Assembly (NCBI GenBank): GCA_016712225.1
Contig: JADJRL010000003.1
Span: forward strand, 1,811,501 to 1,875,500
Source of the DNA: Candidatus Defluviibacterium haderslevense
GTDB lineage: Bacteria; Bacteroidota; Bacteroidia; Chitinophagales; Saprospiraceae
Direction of reading: 5' to 3'
DNA: 64,000 bases
Below the pieces are notes generated by a model. It worked only from the letters and a program-made list of their open reading frames with translations, was not told where the DNA came from and ran no database searches. Shown here in pieces: positions 1-9,800 of this stretch (position 1 is the stretch's first letter; every line of letters starts with the position of its first letter). A program made the position numbers and the translations under genes.

Positions 1-1
1 T

Positions 2-1381
2 ATAATGGTTACTTGCGATGATTTTATTGCGAGTGGACAATGCGATCAACTAAGATTTGAAGTAGAAATGTGGGTTGAAGATGAAGAAGAGAACAGGGAT
101 TATTGTAAAGCATTGATAATAGTTTTGGATAGTTTAGATGCATGTATTAATGGGGATGGGGCAACTATATCAGGAATTGTGACTGAAGAGAATAAAACGA
201 CCAGAGTAATTTCCACAATTCAATTGGAAACAAAGAATCAGCCCATACGAGAGGTTACAAAAAGTAATTTTCGTTTTAATTGTTTATATACTCCTTCTAC
301 TTATAAAGTACTACCAATTCGCAATGATGATCCTTTGAATGGAATATCCACAAGAGATATATTAAGAATTCAAAACCATGTTCTTGGTAAAAAACTTATC
401 TCCACTCCATATCGAATGATTGCAGCAGATGTTAATGCTTCTAATTCTATTACAGCTGCTGATATTGTAGAAATGAGAAAGTTAATATTAGGCATTATTC
501 CAAGTTTCAGAAAAGTAAATTCATGGACTTTTGTTCCAGCATCATATATTTTTCCTAAACCATCTAACCCTTGGAATGCACCTCGATTTGCAGAATTTAA
601 AATTGATCATTGGCATACATACAATTCCGATTTCATTGCTATAAAAATGGGTAAAGTGTGGAGTCCATTAGATAGTGTGTCAAGCACCCAAATTCGTTCT
701 CAAATGCCATTAAATTTCATTGTCAACAATGAATATTGCAAGGCCAATCAAATCTATAAAATACCCATCAGAGCAGAACATTTTCAAGATATTGAGGGAT
801 TCCAGTTTACTTTGAATTATGATCCCCAGCACTTGGTTTATCAAGGTGTCGAAGCTGGAGTAATACTAATTAATGAAAGTCATTTTGGGGATTTAGAAAA
901 TGGCAAATTAACGTCTAGTTGGAATTCAGACCATGCAGAAACACATACTAACGATGAAGTCTTATTTTATCTGAATTTTAAAGTGGTTGAAGATGGAGCA
1001 TTAAGTACATCATTAAATATTAATAACGATGTTATAACATCAGAAGCATATACGTCAGATGAATCATTAAGAACTATTCAATTGCACTTCGCAGATGTCT
1101 TTGATAAACCCAAAAAGGATGAAATAATATTATTTCAAAATGTTCCCAATCCATTTAGTGACCATTCCACAATTAGTTATTTTTTAGACAATGAAGCTTA
1201 TGTAACATTGAAAATTTGTGACATTACCGGGCGGTCGATATACCAATATTCAGGAAATGCAGCACAAGGAATGAATACTTTCCTTGTCACCAAGAAAGAA
1301 TTAAATTTTGCCGGACATTATTATTACCATTTACAAACATTTAAATATATTGCCACTAAAAGTATGATTTTAAACCCTTAA
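2..1381 (+). CDS. Giant T9SS surface protein, C-terminal part (5' end outside window)
   Basis: The reading frame is open from the window edge, and its first residues align with an internal segment of the paralogues downstream (CDDF...ELR..VEMWV.DEE..RDYCK), so this is the end of a larger protein and the ATG at 5 is not a true start. Visible parts are a dockerin-like duplicated calcium-loop module (about residues 110-168, with NGISTRDILRIQ and AADVNASNSITAADI), a cohesin-like beta domain (about 235-350) and a T9SS type A sorting domain (about 375-458, opening ILFQNVPNPFSD). The protein is expected to cross the outer membrane by T9SS and be anchored or released after loss of the sorting domain. 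Only 10 bases separate its stop from the next paralogue, so the two are probably co-transcribed. It is more diverged from the two largest paralogues than those are from each other. Confidence 0.85.
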   Translation: MMVTCDDFIASGQCDQLRFEVEMWVEDEEENRDYCKALIIVLDSLDACINGDGATISGIVTEENKTTRVISTIQLETKNQPIREVTKSNFRFNCLYTPSTYKVLPIRNDDPLNGISTRDILRIQNHVLGKKLISTPYRMIAADVNASNSITAADIVEMRKLILGIIPSFRKVNSWTFVPASYIFPKPSNPWNAPRFAEFKIDHWHTYNSDFIAIKMGKVWSPLDSVSSTQIRSQMPLNFIVNNEYCKANQIYKIPIRAEHFQDIEGFQFTLNYDPQHLVYQGVEAGVILINESHFGDLENGKLTSSWNSDHAETHTNDEVLFYLNFKVVEDGALSTSLNINNDVITSEAYTSDESLRTIQLHFADVFDKPKKDEIILFQNVPNPFSDHSTISYFLDNEAYVTLKICDITGRSIYQYSGNAAQGMNTFLVTKKELNFAGHYYYHLQTFKYIATKSMILNP

Positions 1382-1391
1382 ATTCAATGAG

Positions 1392-3458
1392 ATGAATATT
1401 ACATTACCATTCTATTTTACACTTATTGCTTTCATCCTAAGTGTTAACTTGAAAGCAAATGATCATGTTAATTTATTCTTAGATAAATCATTGATTAATG
1501 AATATGATTTAGATATTTTAAACCCCGAAATCAAATGTGAAATAGGTTCTTGTGAAGCAGCCATATTTAAAGCAGCGGAGAAGTTGTGTTTTGCACATAT
1601 TGATCTAACGGCTTCTGCAACAGATAACGAGACTTTATCTGATGATTTGGTGTGGTCCTATAAAATAGATCTATTTAATAATAGTCAAGGGGCTTATGGC
1701 GGTTTCGATATTTATGTTGGAGCAAAAAGTACCAACCAAATCAAAAATGGTGAATTACTCGAATTTCAATTCAATTCTTATTCCGACAGTATTACCCCAT
1801 TCAAGGCTAGTGGTAATTATCCAATAGGTCTGGATCGCATCCGATGGATTGTTAAAGATCAAAGTGGAAATATTGGAGAATGCGAAAAGATTTTTGAAAT
1901 CAAAGATTGTGTCGCGCCAACAGCTAAATGTAAGGCTAATTTCTTTTCATTGGCAATTCCATTATCACAATGTGTAGATATAATTGCAAAAGATCTTGAT
2001 CAAGGCAGTTATGACAACTGCACGACTCCTGAGGGATTAAAATTCTATTTTGAAAGAGACCGAAGTAAATCAAAAATTACTGTTTGTTGCAATGATTTTG
2101 AAGCTGCAAATCAATCTGATGAGTTGAGAATTATGCAGGAAATTTCAGTTGAAGATGAAGTAGGAAATATTAATTATTGTAATGTGACGATATATGTTAT
2201 GGATAATTTAGATTATTGCCAAAATTTACCAGCATCATCTAAAATAAGTGGTAAAATTGTTACACAGCATAATGAAGAACTTAAGAAAGTTAAAGTTCAA
2301 ATTGAATCAATGAATAACACGCTACGTGAAACGGTAGGAAGCCCATATGAATTTGGGGATCTGACATGGCCAAAGGAATATACCATTATACCATCCCGAA
2401 ATGACGAACCATTGAATGGCGTTAGTACCGCTGATATAGTAAAAATCCAGAAACATATTTTAGGTCAATCGTTAATTTCTGGACCATATAGTTTGATTGC
2501 GGCAGATGTTAATAATTCAGGGTCAATAACAGCTTCGGATATTTCTGAATTGAGAAAGTTAATCCTTGGTGTACAACCTACTTTTACCAAAGTAGCTTCA
2601 TGGACCTTTGTTCCGGGCGATTATATCTTTCCAAATCCTACCAAGCCCTTTTCAGCGCCTAGAAAAAAATTACTACAAATAATAGAACCCAAAGAATATA
2701 ATTCAGATTTTATTGGAATAAAATTTGGAGATGTCACAGGCAATGTGAAACCAGGTTTAACCAAAATGGATCACAGAACAACAGGTAAAATAAATCTATT
2801 AATAGAAAATCAATTTCTCTTAGCCAATCAAACTTACAAAATTCCCATCAGAGCAGACCGTTTTGACGATGTAGATGGATTCCAATTTACCCTGAAGTAT
2901 GATGCACAGAATTTGGTTTATCAAGGCGTTGAGCCAGGTGTTTTGTCCATAAATGATAGCCATTTTGGTGATCTGGAACCAGGTGTTTTGACCTCCAGTT
3001 GGAATTCAGATTATGCTGTGAATCATGAAGCTGACGAAGTATTGTTCTATCTCATTTTCAATGTTTCGAAGGATGGAAATCTACAAGCTTTACTAGATAT
3101 ATCCAACGATATTATTAGTTCTGAAGCTTACGGATCAGATGAATCAACCAAAGATATTCATTTGAACTTTACAGAAATAGAGCAAAATGAGATAAAGTAT
3201 GATTATATACTTTTTCAGAATGAACCCAATCCATTTAAGGGCATCACGAGTATTCGCTTTCAACTCCCTGATGACGCAAATTGCCATTTAATTATTTATG
3301 ACCTAATGGGCAAAACCATTAGCCAACAAAGCTCTTTTGGTAAGAAGGGAATGAACGAATGGATGATCAATATTCCTAAGGAGGTTAAACCTGGAGTTTT
3401 GTTTTATAAATTGGTAAATTCCTACGGTGAACAAACCCGACGAATGATACAAAATTAA
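1392..3458 (+). CDS. T9SS surface protein with dockerin-like and cohesin-like modules
   Basis: A 688-residue exported protein with an N-terminal signal peptide (hydrophobic run about residues 4-20, ending near LKAN). It looks like a short version of the giant paralogues: after the signal it keeps only the last roughly 650 residues of their plan. These are a Cys-rich module (CEIGSCEAA...), a second Cys-rich module near residue 175, a dockerin-like duplicated loop (about 342-398), a cohesin-like domain (about 465-580) and a T9SS type A sorting domain (about 605-688, with ILFQNEPNPF). The N-terminal heads of the larger relatives are absent. It follows the preceding paralogue by 10 bases. The role is probably structural or adhesive at the cell surface; no catalytic motif is seen. 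Confidence 0.85.
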   Translation: MNITLPFYFTLIAFILSVNLKANDHVNLFLDKSLINEYDLDILNPEIKCEIGSCEAAIFKAAEKLCFAHIDLTASATDNETLSDDLVWSYKIDLFNNSQGAYGGFDIYVGAKSTNQIKNGELLEFQFNSYSDSITPFKASGNYPIGLDRIRWIVKDQSGNIGECEKIFEIKDCVAPTAKCKANFFSLAIPLSQCVDIIAKDLDQGSYDNCTTPEGLKFYFERDRSKSKITVCCNDFEAANQSDELRIMQEISVEDEVGNINYCNVTIYVMDNLDYCQNLPASSKISGKIVTQHNEELKKVKVQIESMNNTLRETVGSPYEFGDLTWPKEYTIIPSRNDEPLNGVSTADIVKIQKHILGQSLISGPYSLIAADVNNSGSITASDISELRKLILGVQPTFTKVASWTFVPGDYIFPNPTKPFSAPRKKLLQIIEPKEYNSDFIGIKFGDVTGNVKPGLTKMDHRTTGKINLLIENQFLLANQTYKIPIRADRFDDVDGFQFTLKYDAQNLVYQGVEPGVLSINDSHFGDLEPGVLTSSWNSDYAVNHEADEVLFYLIFNVSKDGNLQALLDISNDIISSEAYGSDESTKDIHLNFTEIEQNEIKYDYILFQNEPNPFKGITSIRFQLPDDANCHLIIYDLMGKTISQQSSFGKKGMNEWMINIPKEVKPGVLFYKLVNSYGEQTRRMIQN

Positions 3459-3483
3459 AGTAAAATAAACGATCGTTTTACTT
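3458..3483 (+). terminator. Weak AU-rich hairpin after the paralogue pair
   Basis: An 8-bp inverted repeat AAGTAAAA / TTTTACTT sits directly on the stop codon of the preceding gene, with the self-complementary CGATCG in its loop. There is no long T run, so termination is only a possibility. Confidence 0.35.
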
Positions 3484-3843
3484 ATTATTAATTCAATATT
3501 AATGAACTACACATTTTTATTAAACATATTTGAATTATGTATAATTTAAAAAATACTGCCTACAGATTAGTACATTTCCGGCCTTTTTTATAGCTTTGCA
3601 TTTGGAAATCTGATTTTTTAAAGATTTCTTGAATCGTGACATAATTAAAGGCGAAGCAAATTCCTTAAATTAGTCATATTTTAGTGTGTTAATTAGAATT
3701 AATTCCAAATTATATTTGGATTAATTGGAATGTCTGAAATTATTTTTTGATAATATCAAAGGGTAAATTTTTGGATGTTTTGATATTTTCAAGCTTAAAT
3801 GGGTTCAGGAGATTAGATCGGTTTTCAGTTAACAAGACCAAAA
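3459..3843. other. Intergenic region with promoter and AU-rich leader
   Basis: No gene is seen. It holds a -7 promoter element at 3591-3598 and then a leader of about 240 bases for the M36 protease gene. The leader contains an AU-rich hairpin centred near 3720 (TCCAAA / TTTGGA with flanking TTAAT pairs and a bulge) and a second near 3757 (TTTGAT / ATCAAA). No known riboswitch class is recognised. Confidence 0.5.
3591..3598 (+). promoter_or_regulatory. Bacteroidota -7 promoter element for the M36 protease gene
   Basis: TAGCTTTG matches the TAnnTTTG consensus for the Bacteroidota primary sigma factor. A clear -33 TTG is not seen. The predicted start of transcription is near 3603, about 240 bases before the start codon. 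Confidence 0.55.
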
Positions 3844-6800
3844 ATGATTCTCATGAACTTGAAAATGACCAAAATTAAAATTTTTCTAACTTGTATCGGT
3901 TTCTCGATATTTACAAGTTTTAGCTTATTTGCCCAGACTCCTCTTGAAGATGCTCAAGCATATTTAAAAGCTAATTCCCTAAAATTTGGCTTAAACGGCG
4001 ATGATATTTCAGACATTGAAGTTTCTGCCAGCCATGTAAGTAGTGCCTCAGGAATTAAGCACATTTATTATACCCAGAAATTCAAAGGGGTTAGTGTTTA
4101 TGGCACTTATTCTTCTCAGCACTATAACTCCAAAGGTGAATTCATTCACATTAATAATGCTTTTATTCCAAATTTGGAAAATGGCATAACTAATAAAATT
4201 CCAGCACCCCAATTGTCAAGTATAGAAGCCATAGAAAAAGTTGCATCAGCTTTATCCTTGTCTATTAAATCTCCACTTCAGATTATTAGTAATATTGGAA
4301 ATGAAGAGCAAAAAGCTGTTATCAGTGATGGTGGTATTTCCTTAGAAAATATCCCGGTAAAATTGATCTTTTTTCCAAGAACTAATAGTTTATTTACTAC
4401 CGATAGTAAAGAAACTAAAAGTCCATATGTTATAGACCTTGCATGGGAAATGTATATCTACGAGGCTAATCAAAACAACTATTGGTACCTGATTGTGGAT
4501 GCTTTTAGTGGTAATATTTTATACAAGAACAATTTAGTTGTTAGCTGTGGTTTTGATGAAGCCAATCATGCACATCATGATCATCCACAATTGAATGAAG
4601 AAAGTTCAGAAACTTCCCGAGCATTCAATGTTAATGTGGCAGGTTCTTCTATGATGGTAGGTGGATATAGAGTTTATCCAATGCCAATTGAAAGTCCGGG
4701 TCACGGAGCCAGAAGCTTAATTAATAACCCAGATAATGCACTTGCTTCACCATATGGTTGGCATGATACCAATGGAGCCGTAGGTCCGGAGTTCACCATT
4801 ACTCGAGGTAATAATACCCATGCTTATGAAGATGGAAACAACCCTGGATTTAGCCCAGATGGATTGGCAGCTTTGGTTTTTGATTTTCCAATAAATACAA
4901 CATATATGGTTGGAGTTGATGAGTCTGAACCAGCTATTATTACCAATTTATTTTATTGGACAAATATTATACATGATGTAACCTACCAATATGGTTTTAC
5001 TGAAGCAGCCGGTAATTTTCAAGTTAATAATTACGGAAGAGGCGGTCTAGGAAATGATGATTGCAGAGCTGAAGCACAAGATGGTTCAGGTACCTGTAAT
5101 GCTAATTTTGGAACACCTCCGGATGGAAGTAGACCAACCATGCAAATGTATATCTGTGGTACGAGAGATGGTGATATTGATAATGGGGTTATACTTCATG
5201 AATATGGCCACGGAATATCTAATCGTTTAACGGGCGGCCCATCTAATGTCAATTGTTTGAATAACGCTGAACAAATGGGAGAAGGTTGGAGTGACTGGTA
5301 TGCCATTGTAATGACTATTGAACCAGGTGATATGGGACCAGATAGAAGACCTATTGGTACCTGGTTATTTGGACAGCCACCAACGGGTGCTGGAATTAGA
5401 GCATTCCCTTACTCTACAAGTTTAGCTATAGATCCTAGAACTTATAATACCATTAAGACATCTGCCATCCCTCATGGTGTTGGATCGGTATGGTGTGCCA
5501 TGTTATGGGAAGTTACCTGGGAACTGATCAATACATATGGCTATGATGCCAATTTTTATACTGGAAATGGAGGTAATAATAGAGCGCTTCGATTAATTAC
5601 AGAAGCTATGAAATTACAACCTTGTTCACCAGGTTTTGTAGACGGAAGGGATGCTATATTATTAGCAGACAGAAATATATATAATGGAGCGAATCAATGC
5701 GCTATTTGGAGGGCATTTGCTAAACGTGGATTAGGATTAAGTGCTACTCAAGGTAGTACTAATAGCGTAACTGACGGTACTGAAGCATTTGATGTTCCGG
5801 TGGCTTGTCAGGCGGCCCCACCAACGATGGTTTGTTTTGATTATACAGGAGGAATGCAGACTTGGGTGGTACCTGCTGGTATTACTTCTATTACTATAGA
5901 TGCTTATGGTGCTGCTGGAGCAACTGCTCTAAATAGTGTAAACGTGTGCGGTGGAAGTCCAGATAGAGGTGGATTGGGAGGTTATGCTAAAGGAACTTTA
6001 ACGGTAACCCCTGGAGAGACATTGAATATTTTTGTCGGAGGAGCAGGACAAAATAGTGGTGCTGGTGCTTTTAATGGTGGTGGAGCTCCATGTGCTGATC
6101 CCAACACCTGCTCAGGTGGAGGAGGCGCTTCAGACGTTAGACAAGGCGGAAGTGCTTTAGCAAATAGAAGGATAGTTGCAGGAGGAGGAGGAGGTGCTGA
6201 ATTCTCTTGTGGCGGACAAGGTGGTGGAGCTGGGGGTGGTTTAACCGGAGCTGATGCTTTAGGCGGGGATTGTAATCCTTCAGGAAGCGATGGAAAAGGT
6301 GGAACACAAGCTGCTGGTGGGAATGGAGGTGTTTTTGGTAATTGTGGATTCCCGGCATTATCTGGTGGAAATGGATCTTTAGGCTTAGGAGGAAACGCAC
6401 CGCAAGGAGCCGGTACACAACATGCTGCTGGTGGCGGTGGTGGTTATTATGGTGGCGGTGGAGGTGCCACAGATGGTTCAGCTGGTGGAGGTTCTTCCTA
6501 TATAGGTGGTGTTACATCTGGAAGTACAACTCCAGGACTAAGAACTGGTAATGGAAATATTTGTATTTCGTTTGCAGCCGCACCTTTAACTATAACTTGC
6601 CCGGCTCCGGTAACAGTAGGTTGTGCAACAAGTGTACCAGCACCAGATATTAACGCACCAACTAAATCTGGAGGTTGCCCTCCATTAGTTGTTACTCACA
6701 GAGGTGATGTAATCACAAATCAAACTTGTGCTAACCGATATACAGTTACCAGAACTTATAGAGTTACTGATGCTTGTCAAGCTACTGCAGAATGTACTCA

Positions 6801-9800
6801 AATTATTACTGTAAATGATATAACTCATCCTTCCATAATATGCCCAGCCGCAGCTTCTGTGGCTTGCGCTTCTTTAGTTCCGGCACCAGATGTTAATTTG
6901 GTTATTGCTGCAGATTTATGCGGTAATGTTGGTATTATTAAAGAATTCGTTAGTGATGTGATTACAAACCAAACATGCGCTAATCGATATACCATCACTA
7001 GAACCTATAGAGCAACAGATGTTTGCGGTAATTCTGGTACTTGTGCTCAAACAATAACTGTGAATGATCAAATAGCCCCAGTTATCGCATGTAAAAATAT
7101 AACCGTCAGTATTCCACTCGGTGGCACATTAATATTGGCTCCAACAGATATGATCGTCAGTGCTAGTGATAATTGTGGTGGGGCAGCTGGAGTTACACTT
7201 AGTGCAAGCCAAACTTCGTTTACCTGTGCAGATTTAGGTGTTAAATCCATTACAGTTAGAGCTACAGATGCATGTGGATTAATGTCTACATGTATTGCTT
7301 TGGTTACCGTTCAAGACAACATATTACCAGTTATCAATTGTTCTAAGGATTATACGGTACATTTGGATCCAGGAGAATGTAGTAGAATCATAAACTTCGC
7401 ATTACCTGACGCAACAGATAATTGTACACCTCCACCTACAGTAGTTCAAACAGGAGGATTGGTGAGTGGAAGTGATTTTCCAAGAGGGGTATCATGTCTG
7501 ACCTTTAGAGCTACAGATGCCGGAGGAAATTCGGTAACTTGTCAATATTGTATCACGGTCTTAGAATACGCCAACCCAATTCGAGAATTAGTATGTAATG
7601 ACGAAGTACAGATTTCATTGGACCAAAACTGTGAAGCTACCATTGGTGCTGATATGGTTTTGGAAGGAGGTCCATACGGCTGTTATGATGATTATATAGT
7701 TCAAGTAAGATACTGGACAACTACTGGAAACGGTGGATTAATCGATCGTAATCTGACAAAGCCGGGAATTCAAATCAATGGAAACGAAATAGGAAGGGAA
7801 TTAAAAATAACGATAATAGATCCTGAGACAGGCAATAGCTGTTGGGGTCATGCTACAGTGGAAGATAAATTAGCGCCATTGTTGACTTGTCCAAGAGATA
7901 CGTGCTTGCCATGTTCATCAGCAACCACACCATCAATAACAGGAGTGCCAACAGTGATCGAGAATTGTGGAGGAGCTAGTGTGAGTTATAGAGATAATGA
8001 AACCCAAGGAGGCTGTGCTGCAGGTTATGAATTGATTATTGTTAGAACCTGGACAGCAGAGGATGCATCAGGGAATAAATCGACCTGTGTTCAAAAAATC
8101 ACAGTAAGCCTAGGAACCTTAGCAACGGTATCGGTACCAAGAAATTATGATAATATCGAAGAACCGGCATTGAATTGTAACGAAAAAATCGATCCGAATA
8201 AGAATGTTGGTCCACATATGTCAGACTTCCCTGAATGTGTAGACGGATATTTATTAGACTCAGCCTACTGGCGCGCTAATCCAAATCAACCGAACATCTA
8301 TCCAAACAGAAGAATCCCAAGAGTATTGGGCTGGAACTGTATAGATAACCCAAATAGTCCAAATTACGGACATCCAAGTCCTGATGTGGTGTATTATCCT
8401 GCACACAGACAGTGGTCACAAACCAATCCATTGTGTTGGGGTCCTGATACAAGAGTGATGTGGCATGGAACAGGTCGCCCAAGTGGATCGAACTGTGCAA
8501 ACTTAGCTATAACCTTCCAGGATATCATATTTGATTTAGCAACACCAAACTGTAATGCAGGCCCAATAGGTTGCTATAAAGTATTGCGTCAATGGACGGT
8601 ATTGGATTGGTGTACTTCACAAGTAGGCGGACACAACCAAATCATCAAGGTAATGGATCAAGAAGGTCCACAGGTATTGTATCCGGATAGCACCCGTGTG
8701 AATATGGAAACATGGACATGTACGGGAAGATGGGAAGTACCAAAACCATGGTTATTAGATAATTGCTCAGAAGAATTACACTATAGCGTTGAGGTAGAAA
8801 ATGGAACGGTATTGGGCGATGAAATAGCAGGATTTGTAGTGATAGATTTACCGGAAGGCATACAATATGGTTACATTATCGCAGTGGATTGCTGTGGAAA
8901 TATAACGAAGAAACGCGTTGTATTAAACGTATTGGACAGAACACCACCACAAGCAGTATGTAGAACCAGAACTGTGGTGAGTCTTAATGGAAATCAAGAA
9001 CCGGGTACCAACTACGCCAGATTATATGCAAAAGATCTTAATGAGGGGTCATTCGACAACTGCCAACCACATGTGTGGTTTAAGACGATCAGAATGGCTG
9101 AATTGTTGGGAACCAACAGTGGAAGTAATTCAAATAATACGGTAGCATGCGCAGGTTTAAATGGCGATGATAACTTAGTATTAGCTGGAAACCAAGTATA
9201 CTTTGATGATTATACCCAATTCTGTTGTGCAGATGTAGGACAGAAAATCATGGTTGTATTGCGTGTATTTGATGTAGATCCAGGAGCAGGTCCACTGACA
9301 CCGGTATCGATGACGAATCCAAATAGTGTATTGTTTGGAAGGTTCAGTGATTGTATGGTTGAAGTAGAAGTACAGGATAAGAGTGTACCAACAGTAGTAG
9401 CACCACCAAATATGGTTGTAAGCTGTTGGTATTGGTTTGATATCAACAAAGCAACAGATCCAAATGATCCAACCTTTGGTCGAGTAGTAACCAGCTTATC
9501 GAATAGAGCAAAAGTGAAAACATCAGATATCGTATGTCATAAGTTCTGCGAAAGAAATCAATATACAGGATATCCAGGCTATGTACAAACAAATCAATTG
9601 CCAATACCGGCACCGAATTTGGCGTGCAACTATTACAACCAATTGTTCGATACCGCACATTGGGATCGTAAGTATGAGTTAGTGTGGGGATTTGATGGTT
9701 ATGCTATCAATGCCTGTGGAACCTCAGCAACGATTGTAGTTAATGACTTAAGAGAGTGCGGTCAAGGACAAATCCAACGTATCATTACAGCAACAGGACC